Assembly (NCBI GenBank): GCA_023935145.1
Contig: CM043698.1
Span: 70,677,501-70,741,500, forward strand
Length of the DNA: 64,000 bases
Source of the DNA: Bretschneidera sinensis
Taxonomy: Eukaryota; Streptophyta; Magnoliopsida; Brassicales; Akaniaceae
Direction: 5' to 3'
The stretch's first letter is position 1; each line of letters opens with the position of its first letter. This document shows, in pieces, positions 1 through 11,066 of the stretch. The notes under the pieces were generated by a model that was given only the letters and a program-made list of their open reading frames with translations, was not told the origin of the DNA and ran no database searches. A program made the position numbers and the translations under genes.

Positions 1-214
1 TCATACTACATACCTTGTTGTGGATGTGGCATCTAGTATGAAAAATGTTCTCTCTTTGTTGCTCCATGTCATCCTCTTCGACTTGGGCACTTAAAGAACG
101 CCTAGCCACAAGTGACTCACCCTCCACCGAATACTCCACATCATTGTCACAAGCGTCCTAAAGTGGTGGTATTTGGTCATCATCGCTCTCGTTTTCGGTT
201 TCCACCTCTCCATC

Positions 215-1300
215 AACATGTGCAATCATGGTCCTCTTATTTGGGCATTGTGAAGCTATGTGACCTACTCCCAAACAATGAAAACACTTAATATCATGAT
301 TATGAGTTTAGGATTCAGTTTTACCTTTATGGACACTGGGAACTTCATCTCTCATTTTTGGTGGTTTGGTTTTGGACTTTAAAATAGCCCCTTCGTCTTT
401 CCTCCAATTTGACCTCCATGAAGTAGATGAGCCCATATTTTGGAATGACCGAGTTTCTTTCCTTTTAAGTTGCTGTTCCACCTTTATTACCATGTGCACC
501 ATGTCCTCCAACTCCATGTAATGTTGCAACTCCACCATATTGGCAATGTCCCTGTTTAGCCCATTCAAAAACCTCGCCATGGTAGCTTCTCTATCCTCCT
601 CTACATTAGCCCGAATCATGGCGATCTCCATCTCCTTATAGTAGTTATCCACACTCCTATAGCCTTGAGTAAGACTTTGTAATTTATGATACAAGTCCCT
701 ATAATAGTTACTAGGGACAAACCGCCTCCTCATGATGGCCTTTGTTTCCTCCCACGTCTTAATAAGCCTCTCATAGTTTCTCCTCATTTTCATCACAAGT
801 TGATCCCACCATATAATAGCATAGTCAGCAAACTCAATGACAACAAGTTTTACTTTTTTCTCCTCAGAGTAGTTGTGGCACTCAAAAATCAACCCAATCT
901 TCTTCTCCCATTCCAAGTACGCTTTAGGATTGTTTTTCCCTTAGAATGACGGTATCTTAATTTTGATGTTTCCTAGGCTTCTGTCAGTCCGATCTTGCTA
1001 TCTCGGATCTCTTCGAAAATCTCTACCACGCTTTTCTTCCCTTGGCACGGACCTATCATCGCCGTTCAATGAAGCTTGATCCTCTTCATCTTTGAACTCA
1101 TCCTCGCGGTCATCATCAAAATCATCCACGGGCGCATGCCATTCTTGCCTTCTAGCATTAGGGACTCTTTGGGGATGCCCCTCGCGTCAAGTAGCAATAA
1201 CAGCGTCTTACCTATCCATCTGATCCCAAATCTCATTGAACACCACGTTCATGCGTTCAAATTGTTGTTGCATAGCCTGTAACACGAATGACGACTCATC
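215..1300 (-). pseudogene. gypsy gag (capsid and zinc knuckle) pseudogene of element F
   Basis: Gag packages the element RNA into cytoplasmic particles. The longest open stretch (308-916) has the retrotransposon gag signature: a W-W-D-Q segment, then ETKAIMRRRFVPSNYYRDLY, then the conserved F-L-N-G-L-N motif. Downstream, 243-289 encodes one CCHC zinc knuckle (CFHCLGVGHIASQC). Upstream homology continues to about 1300 but is interrupted near 940 by a TAA where related gags have a glutamine before GKN-P-AYLEWE, consistent with CAA to TAA. The reading frame is also closed before the zinc knuckle, so no functional gag is made from this copy. Protease and polymerase would lie left of the window. 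Confidence 0.7.
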
Positions 1301-1880
1301 CCTTCCTTCTTTGCTTGATGTGTCACCCCTGGAAAACAAATTTTTTTTTGAAACTATAGAGAAATGTTAGAAATAATTTCTCACCACACTAGCTCACGTG
1401 TTTGCAGTCAAATTGTGTCACTCACACTTATGTTTCACTCTTAAATTGGCTTTTTTTCCCGATATTATTCTCACACTCTCTTGCCTTTTTCCACTTGTAG
1501 CTTATCCTTTTCAGTTCTTTATTAAACTAAGCTTAATCAAGAAATTCAACTTGTATTATTTAAACCAATACCGACGGTAAGAAAATATTATAGAAACAAT
1601 GAATCAATGGAAAAGGATAAGAATCCGATTTTTTTTTTTTTTTAGAGAACTGAAACTACAAAAGTCACAATTCAAGAAAAATTAACTTTGATAAGTATGG
1701 TGAATGATACTATCTGTTGCTTCAATATCACCATTTTTTTTTTGTATTTTTAAAAAAAAAAATTTTTAACTCGGTGCACAAAACAAAACAAGAACAAGGA
1801 ATAATGAGCACAAACGGAACAAGATAGGATGATAATAAGAAATGAAAGATAAAAGGATAGTAAACCTGATTTTTAGAAGC

Positions 1881-1894
1881 TGGCTCTGACACCA
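1881..1894 (-). other. primer-binding site of element F (tRNA-iMet type)
   Basis: On the minus strand TGGTGTCAGAGCCA lies two bases inside the LTR end. It matches the usual plant TGGTATCAGAGCC site apart from one A to G change. Confidence 0.7.
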
Positions 1895-1896
1895 AA

Positions 1897-2790
1897 TGAT
1901 GTGAACCTCAACTAACACGCTTTGAGACCCAACAAACAATATTAGAATAGTTTCCCAAGAAAGCTAAAATTCAGGTTTTTGATAGAAAACCCTAACCCAA
2001 CATTTATAATGAAACGCGAACCAAAGGTATAAAGTAATAAACCTTGACCTAATGATTATAACTGAATCACGAACCAAAGATATAAATTTTGAACGCGACA
2101 AGAAAGATTCCTCGATAAGTTCATAAGTTCTCTGAAGAACCAATAGAGGAAGCGGACCTCACATTTTTCTGATTTCTATTCAAATCTACTTCATTACAAT
2201 GAGTGTATGCTATTTATAACCTTTTCAGCCCTACACGCACACTATAAGGAAAATGAAATGAACTTGGTTCCAAAATAAGAAAGTAGATAAATAAAGGACT
2301 AAAAAAATACGCCTAAGGAAAGTCTGAAATAGGCTAGTCTATCAGCCAATTAATTGGTATGGAACTAGAAAGTCAATCAGCCAATTAATTGGTCTGAAAT
2401 TAGAAAGTAATCAGCAACTTTCTCCTTCTAATTCCATGTATCTCAAGCCATAATCAGCTATTAATCCACGCCATTGCTTAAGAAAATTATGCCCAATTAA
2501 GCAAGATCAGCCCCATCAATGGCTTGGATTAAATTTATTACGTCTTCATCTCCCTTTGGGCCAAGCTTGGAATGCCCCGTCTTAGAATCAACACAAATCT
2601 CTTGAATCAGCCCATTAAGTGCTTCTTTGATCTTTTTGGATATTGCTTTAGTAATAGGCCTAACTGGAATATGCAACGGATCCTTTAATGGTGCTTGTTG
2701 ATTCTCATCACTTCTTCTGGTCTTTTTTTTCCCCCTCTATATCCATGTCTTTTGATATGCATGTTGGAACCCCTTTATATAGGTGTGATG
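1897..2790 (-). repeat. LTR of gypsy element F
   Basis: The inner end (TGATGTGAACC on the plus strand) directly abuts the primer-binding site. A TATAAATA box lies on the minus strand at 2211-2218, about 315 bases before the LTR end, as expected for a U3/R boundary. The outer end is not resolved, so about 2790 is an estimate. The partner 3' LTR is outside the window. Confidence 0.55.
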
Positions 2791-5631
2791 ACCCTTACCT
2801 TTAGGATTCCGAAATGGGATACAATTAGGATGTGATTCCTGAGCCTCGAGTCTTACGGGAAATGACGTCCGCCTGTTGTTAGAAAACCTTTACTTGAGAG
2901 AACTGATATCTGCTTATGAGTTCTCACATCAAGGTCAGAGTCTTTAGAGTATGGGGTGGTGCATCCATCATTACAATTAGAGTAACTCACTACTTAGAGG
3001 TAATTTTAGTCACATCATTAAGAATTAATTTTAATTTCAAATGTTTGTGTAGAATGTTGAGTGAGACTGCATAAATATGCTTCTTATTTTGTAGTCAAGG
3101 GTCTTTTTGATAAAGATAAAAGAACAATAAAATCTCGAATTACCAATAATTTTGTTGGTGAATCAAATGAAACAATCTTATATTTCTAATAATATGTTCT
3201 TTGTCCTTTAAAAAAATAATAAGTTGTTTGATTATCAGCTGAACCGAACAAAGAATATGTAGGTTGCAGGTAATATTGCATTAACTAAACCAAAAATCTC
3301 TTTGGGTTAAACAATAAATTCGTTTAGTGAGCATAAAGTCAACTTCAAGTTTATGCTTATTTTTAAAATTTATAAAAAAATTATTGAGCAAATCAAATCA
3401 AACCACTTATTAATTTAAATTTTAATTGTTGTTTAATAAGATTTGATAACGTTTGATTTAATTTAATTAATTTTTTTTATAAATTTAAAAAAATATGAAA
3501 TGGCTTAAGTTCAACCAAACGAATCTAATGACGACTTTGTATACACTAATGCTTTAACCCATGTATTAACTCCCAGAAAACCTAGCTTATCTTTTATATT
3601 GCTCAATATATTAATTAATGGTGAGTGCCAGTTAGGGCTGAGCATGGGTTGGTTTGGACTAAAAATTAAATCCAACCCAATCGTATTTTCTTGAAAAAAA
3701 TCTCAGTCTAATCCAACCCATAAACCTAACCCATTCCAATTAGTTTGAATTAATTTTTTTACTTAAAAAATAATTCAAATATATTAGATAAGAAAAAATA
3801 TTCTACAACAATAATTCACCGAATATTTCTATACAAGAATTCATAATGCTTTATTTGAAAACATCAATTTAAAATGCAAGTATTTATATAAAAAGTTAGT
3901 TTAAAAGTTTAGATGAAATTTCAAGCATTTCAATTTTGTATGTTTAAAAGGTCATTCAAGACTCATAAACTTATGAATTTAAAATGTTATCTTTCTAAAA
4001 ATGTATTTAAAATTCAAAAGTTTTGAAGATTTGATCAATTCATTAATGTGAATGTTAATGTAAAAGCTATAGTCTTTAAATTGTATTTAAGCTTTCTTTT
4101 TAATTAATTTTAAATACAAATACATGCATTTCGAATTCATAAATCGAATGCAACCTAAATTTTACAAATATATCATTTACAAAGTACCTTAAATCATTTA
4201 ACACAAAGTTCAATCAATATTAATTTAATAAAAACCATACAGAAGTAAATAAAAACTAGATTTTGGAAGTGTTTGATTAATCAAATTAATTAAAACTTCA
4301 ACACCAATATAAAATAAAAAGTAGATATAGTATATAAATAAATACATATAATAAATATTAAACATATATAAAATGTAACTATCTAATGACCGGATAACCA
4401 GTTTGAATCGGATTGAAAAAGTTTTGAACCTGTGACCCAATCCAATCCAACCCAATTTTGGTCGAGTTCATGAGTCCATTAATTTTTATACTCATATTTA
4501 ATGTCAACTAATTTAATTAATAAAATCATTTGTCATTGAAAAAAAAAAATTAAAAATCAAACTTCCTTAAAAAAATTGAGAGTTGTAGCCTTTAAACCCA
4601 TCGAGGCTTCAACAAAAAATATAATTGGTGGCCAAGTAAAATATAAGTAGCTTTTCATTAGAGAGTCCATCTTGATTTTATTTTGGGCATGTAGTGCCTT
4701 AGTGGGCTTTGAAAGCGTGCATTATTATGTTTGGAATCTCTTCAAAGGCACCCTTCCATGACTATTGAGTGCACATCTCTCTCTCTCCCTCAAAAGAGGA
4801 AAACATTACGTTCTTAATCGTAAAAGCTAACTATGAAAATACGAATTACAATGCTTCACGCAAAGTGATCTCACAAAAAGCGAATTAGCAAGCTCATGAT
4901 GTGACAGGGCAATCTCTAAATTAAATGTAATTAGTACAGAGCTAGAAAAGGACTGCCAAAAGAAAGAGACATTCCATTTTCTAAGTTTACGTGGTCTCCT
5001 AAGTCCTAATGACTAGGCTACTCAAAGCTTTTGCCCAAGGCATAAGTGCCAATTAATTACTACAATTTTTTTATTTTTTGTTTTCAAGGCAAAAGAGTTA
5101 TTTAGAAGACTCGTCATAAAAAACAAAAAATGTTGATGAACATTGCTCTTTTAAGGTAAGTAATATTTTCATTCTCTAGTTTTTGACATATTTACAATCG
5201 GGTTCATTAGTTTGACAATACAATAATTTCCCTGACTTTTAGTATTTTCATAACATTCAGGTCCAACTCAAGATTATTCAAATTTCTTAGTTTAGGTTTG
5301 AAGATGACAGAATGAAAAAAAAAAGTTTGGAGAAAAAGATAAATTGTGTTTGTGTCTAAGGCTTATTAGGATCAAGCCCCTTAAACATTAGGCTTAGTGT
5401 TGTTTCTTCCTTGTACCGAAAAAAATGTATGTGTGTGTACATATATATATTTGTTAATGATTTAAATAATAAGATTTGATTGTGGTTTTTTCAAATTAAT
5501 GGAAAGAGTTGTAATTAGGTCCAAAATTCGAAGATTAAAATCTTATTTATTTTTTATTTGAAATTAATTAACATTATTAAGTAACTTAAAAAAAGTTTCA
5601 TTTAAATTTTTTATTTACAACGAAGATCTAA
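2791..5631. other. AT-rich gene-free stretch
   Basis: No convincing gene. A stretch starting near 3644 (TAGGGCTGAGCATGGGTTGG on one strand) with runs of AATCCAACCCAA at 3660-3720 and 4430-4460 resembles the low-complexity ends of plant hAT-like repeats, but no matching opposite terminus was found. The open frame at 4225-4455 is AT-driven (Y/I/F-rich) and unsupported. Confidence 0.4.
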
Positions 5632-8600
5632 GCCCATGTTTGGGGAGGGTTTTCAAAAACCCTTTTCAATGCTTAAAAACTAAAAACTCTGTTCAAATAT
5701 CTTGGCCCATGTTTGGAAGGTAGTGTTGCAAAATAATGTTCAGTGTTCAGTTTTCATAAATTGCGGTTCAAACACTGTAAATCAGCATTTTTGGTCTGAA
5801 ATCAGTGTTTAGTTTTCAGACTTTTCTCTCACGACCTCGCCTCTCTTTGCAATCCACAGAGCTCATCCCTCTCTCTGCAACCACAAAGCTGGTCCCTCTC
5901 TCGCGACCTCGCCTTCTCTCACGACCTCGCATTCTCTCATCTAACAATCCACAGAGCTTTGCAACCCTGCATCCTTCTCTCTCCCTATTTCATTTCTTTT
6001 CACTTTCTACAACTCTCACTACTGTTATCTTCAACAAATCACGATAAACCCAAAAAGATTGCACCCTAGCTCTCAAACCTAGAAACCCAGAAAATTCCTT
6101 TCATCATCTGGTTCAAAAACCCCAACCCACTCCAGCACCTGTAGCTCTAGAAACCCAGAAGATTCTCATCTACCTCCATCGCGACCGCTCATCCCGCCGC
6201 CGTAACTCCTCCAGACGCAGCCGACATACGGTAAGTCTCTGTCCTTCTCTCTCATCTCTCTCTTGTTCTCGATTTTTTGTCAATTGGGTAGATTATTTTC
6301 AGTACTTTTTCTGCTGTTTGTGCCGGAGAATTTATTGTAAATGGGAGATTTGGGAGAATTTACGGTAGGCCATGTTTTGTTGCTGAGAAATGGAGGGTAG
6401 GTGGAGGGAAATGAAAGTTTGAGTCTGTTTTTTTGTTATGTTTTTGTTGAAAGGGATTGAATATCTCAATTGAGGTAAACGTTATCGTTGTATCGGGCTT
6501 GTTTCATGGAGCTGTCTCTCAGTTTGCCTGTGTAAAGTGTGGCAAGCATGGAATAAATTATTACCTAAATTTTGATGCCTATTTAGTTTGATACATTTTC
6601 AGCAGCTATAAAATGAGTTTTATTGTTCATGTTAGTGTTCGTTATAGTTCTTTTCTATTCGATTTAATTATCTTTTACATTCTTTCAGACAGTTGCATGA
6701 ATTTAATTTTGTTTTCATTTGCTTTGTAATTAGAATTTCCTGCCTCTCTCTCTCTCAGCTTATGTTTAGAAAATTGTTATGAGACGCAAAAATTACTAGC
6801 AGTAAAATGCACATTTCTATGGGCTATTGTGGGTTTTTAGTTTATTTCTTCCCAAGGTTAGGTGATTTATTGCTGAACTAAAGTAATTGGGTGTGCATGT
6901 ATTATGCATATTAGTGTATGATTGGTCCTTGGTTGGATTTGTTTACATGGTTAAGTGAACAGAAATTCTGTTTTATTTGTATCAATTGTAATGATCGTGA
7001 GATGGACATAGAAGAGCCAATAATTGGTGCCCTATCATTCTAAACATTGGAGAGATGGACTAGAAGAATGGAATAAAGAAGTATTACTTCAATTAAATGT
7101 TTTGCTGCTATTTATTGGAGGACATGCTAACATTAGGTATTGTTTATTCTTTAGTGAAACTACCATGTCCTTTGTTATTTATATTGAGGAGATGAGGTAG
7201 GGAAACAGAAGAAAGTGAAGAATATGTGTGATGGAATAATTAAATAGTGAATTATATTATGTTGTTACCCTTCAATTATATGGTAGATGTTTATACTAAT
7301 ATCTACCCTTTGCTGGAAACTACCATGTAATCTATAAAGGGCTTTCATCTATACCAGAGAGGATATTATGATGCGCATGTATATATAAGCAGTCAGAATG
7401 AATGCAGTGAGTGGTCTGTAGGTCTAAATTTCAGGTTACTAAATTAGAGATACTTGGTTTATGAAATTAAGGGATGTCATGGTTTATGCATATCTTCTCC
7501 TTCTTTGCCAAGATTGAAAGTTGATAGGTTAGTGAATTTATCAATTAAGGCTCTTATTCTGATTTGAATTGGGAAAAGGAAGAACCATTTTTCAAGTTAA
7601 GGGTGCATTCAGTTGTAGAAAGTTCTCTGTTTCTAGGAAAGCATTTGAAAAGCAGTTTTTGGTGAAATTTTCTGGTAAATTGGAGGATTTTCTATGACTG
7701 TACGTTGATTTGTCACTGCTTTCTTGACTCTCTTTATATTGCCTTTAAAATTATTTGTCATGTTTTGATTTCTTTTTTCTCGATATATGCATGCAGGACC
7801 TGCGTCGAACCTTAAAACAAATATAACATGCATCATATCAATAAGCAAATGACAGAACAAATTGTGTAGTGGGATCCTTTATTTTCATAATCAATTCCTC
7901 TTCTCTAAAAGCTCTCATTTCACTCCCTGCTAATTGAATCAGAAAATTTAATGTTAGGATCTGCACTTCCATGCTTGTTTCAGTTTTCTTATACTCTTTA
8001 CACATCTTTATCTGGGGTTAAATTTATCAGTAATTTGACTTAATTTTTTTTTTTGTGTAATGGTACCATGGCTAGTTTATCTAGCCCCAGTAAAATTATA
8101 TTTCATGTTCTATTCATTTGTTTTTCAAAATTATAATTTAGATTCTTTTTTTTTTCATATTGATCTGAAACATAGCTTTTTAGTTACTGAATTATGTTTT
8201 CTTTTCTTAGGAATATATTTCACATATTGATATATTATTTGACTTATAGGATATGAAGATGGAAAACCAACCAAATTGGGCAGTTGAGGCAAACCCGTTT
8301 GAAGGAAGAATTTTGGGCGTTCATTTCCATTTTATCAATTTATCAAAGTTGTATTTGATCAATGAATATTGTATCTTAAAGTTGTCATCAACTATCTTAT
8401 TTTTAAAAAGAAAAGTATGTCATCTTTTAGATATTGAACAAATGTGAATATTGTATTTGATGGGTTTTATTCAAATTTTATCAAATTGTAAAAGTTGTAT
8501 TGTATATTTTATTTTTATTTTTAAGAATTTATTTAACAAACAAACATGACATGACAAAGGGAAGAGTGTTGTCATGTTTGAGCGATGATATATAAGAAAT

Positions 8601-8990
8601 ACTAACATTTTAAAAATAATATAATATTAATTATTTCTAAGTATTTGGTGTGTGCTTAAAAAATTGTATTTAGTAAATATGAGAAATAAAATTAATTTTA
8701 GATATTAAAATTTAAACTGAGCACTGAAAACTGAAAGCTGAAAACAATTACAAGAAAGAGTTATCCAAACAGTTTTCTATTTCCAAAACAGTTTTCTATT
8801 TCCAAAACAGTTTTCGAAAACTGATTATCCAAATAATATTTCACTGAAAACTGTTTTGGAAACAGTTTTCGAACACTGTTATCCAAACATGTTTTAGAAC
8901 AATGAAAACTGTTTTCAGAAACTCTTTTCGAAAACAGTTTTCTAACAGTTTTCGAACGCTGAAAATTGAACACTGCCCCCAAACATGCCC
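5632..8990. mobile_element. PIF/Harbinger-like TIR element, non-autonomous, with exon-like interior
   Basis: The ends are inverted: GCCCATGTTTGGGG at 5632 and, read from the other strand, GGGCATGTTTGGGG ending at 8990. Both sides are flanked by TAA (5629-5631 and 8991-8993), the 3-bp TWA duplication typical of PIF/Harbinger. Subterminal regions are full of CAGTTTTC/GAAAACTG repeats on both sides. A second terminus-like copy (GGCCCATGTTTGGAAGG) lies at 5704. No transposase is visible. The interior holds a CT-rich GC-richer block (about 5820-6230) ending in a perfect splice donor (GTAAGT at 6231), a 2-kb intron-like AT-rich stretch, an acceptor (TTATAG ending 8249) and a short open frame at 8253-8447. 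It could be captured host 5'UTR/intron sequence or the remains of the element's own gene. Confidence 0.55.
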
Positions 8991-9098
8991 TAATATATTC
9001 TTAATCCCTACTCACCCATACAACAATCTTGTTTATCCATAAAAGAGTTATTGAAATGAGAAATCAAACTCAAAATCCCAATATACTCAAGTAAATTT

Positions 9099-9815
9099 TG
9101 TTGATGGTTTTCAATAATAACTTGGGATATTTTAGAAAATCAATGGAAAAAAGAAAAAACGATTTTTAGCTTATTAGAGTTGATACAGTCGACTGAATGC
9201 TTGATATAGTTGACTGAATAGTGTATACAGTCGACTAGATGGAAGGCTGAAATTTTATGGAACTCTCTGAAACTTTTTCAGTCGATTGAATGAAAGACCC
9301 AATCGACTGGATGTTTAAAAATTTTGAATTTTCTAAACGTTAAATGACAGTTGAACGTGAATAGAAGTGTTATTTGAGAAGGAACACTTAGTTATTCAGT
9401 TTAGATCAGTTTTCTTCTGAACCAATATGTCTCTAATGGAAAGACACTAATTAAACACTATAAATAGAGTGTTTAACTATCATATTTGATAGACCGATAA
9501 TAATCTTTCTTCTTCTTCTCACCCTCTCTAAAAAATATTGATCTTCTTATGTTTAAAAGTTATGCAAACTTCCAAAGCATAAGTGTACATCACCTATAAA
9601 TTCTTAGAAGCTGGTGTGGGTTATTCTTCATGAGTGCAACATGCAGAATAATATCAGAGTTTCATTGTGTCTTAGAAGAAATTCGTCGGTAATTTCTTGC
9701 ATCGTAAGGGGCGAATTAAACCTTAAAGAAAGCAACCTGGTCGCACCTTGAAGCCATTCTTTCTCTCTTTCTTATTTTGATAAACAACCCCCATTTCCCA
9801 GAAACTCCAAAAACA
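9099..9815 (+). repeat. 5' LTR of copia A
   Basis: Starts TGTTGATGG, ends ACA. A TATAAATA box is at 9459-9466. U3 contains two AGTCGACT palindromes (9187-9194 and 9229-9236) and several near copies. It matches the split 3' LTR at 14314-21657. Confidence 0.8.
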
Positions 9816-9846
9816 ATCTTAAGGTTTAATTTTTTGGTTTATCAAA

Positions 9847-11019
9847 ATGACTCCATCCATGAGTTCGTTAAGAGATATGGCGTTGGACTTCAACAAGTTA
9901 TAGCGTTTTGATAGAGGAAATTATTATCGCTGGCAAAAGAAGATGTTCTTCCTCCTGACATCACTTCGAGTGTATTATGTAATCACTTCTCTAAGGACCG
10001 AACCTGTAGAAGAGGAATCAATTTCTCATATAAGAGATAGACAGAAATGGGATCAGGATGATGACACTTGCGAAGGTCATATCCTGAATGCCATGTCCAA
10101 TAAACTTTTTGATGTCTACCACAATATTGAGAGACAAACGAGTTATGAAACACATTGCAAGTAAGGTACATGAAGGAAGACACAGCAAGTAAGTGTTACA
10201 TTATTACAAAGTTCAATAATTATAAAATGCTTGATGCTCGTAGTATTATGGATCAATATAGTAAGATTAAAACTATATTAGATCAATCTTCTCAACATAA
10301 TCTGAAAATGGATGAGACCATAATGGTCACAACCATTATAGACAAATTGTCTCCATTGTGGAAAAAATTCAGGAATCGTCTGCAGCACCAAAAAGAAGAC
10401 CTGACACTTGAAGAGTTAGGTAACCACCTCTGTATTGAGGAGGATTTGCGAAAAGATGGCAAGGAAGAAACCCCCTCCAAGATTAATACGGTAGAGGAAG
10501 GAGAGACTTTAAAGAAGAACTCTCAAGAATCTCACAAGAGAAAGAACCAACTTGCAAAGTTTTCTAAAAATAAGAAGACTAAAGAATTCTGCTTCAATTA
10601 TGGGAAACCGGGGCATTTCAAGAGAGATTTTCGATTGCCGAAGAAAAATGGAAAAGCACCATAAGAATTTATAGTTGTAATTTCTAAAGCAAATGTCATT
10701 AAGAACAATGAGGCTTGGTGAATCGATTCTGGTGCGATGAGGCATGTGTGCAAGGAAAATAAGTTATTCAAGAACTATGAAACAATAGCTGATGGTACTT
10801 TCCTGTACATGAGAAATTCTGCCACTGTACCAGTAATAAGCAAAGGAAAAGTGCAACTACAATTTACTTTTGGAAAAACCCTTACTCTCACTGATGTGTA
10901 CCATGTTCCTGAAATTAGGAAGAATTTAGTTTCTGGTAGCCTCTTAAAAAATGGGTTTAAGATTGTATTTGAGGCTGATAAGTTTTTACTTTCTAAGGGA
11001 GGTGAATTTATTGGAAAAT

Positions 11020-11066
<47 letters not shown>

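Larger units (their letters stand above)
1..2790 (-). mobile_element. Ty3/gypsy retrotransposon (element F), 5' part, truncated by window edge
   Basis: Reading the minus strand, the order is LTR, primer-binding site, then gag, so the 5' end lies at the high-coordinate side and the element runs off the left edge of the window. The junction is clear: the LTR ends in CA at 1897-1898, followed by TT and TGGTGTCAGAGCCA (1881-1894), one base away from the plant initiator-tRNA-Met primer site. The gag region is broken by stop codons. The outer LTR border is uncertain; I place it near 2.8 kb because no TG end or target duplication could be fixed. The lineage is probably a chromovirus-type metavirid, judged only from the gag and single zinc knuckle. 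Confidence 0.7.

Noticed and set aside
5805..6047. 80-residue Ser/Leu-rich open frame
   Set aside because: It follows the CT-rich 5'UTR-like block, has repeated LSRPRL words from local repeats and no family similarity.
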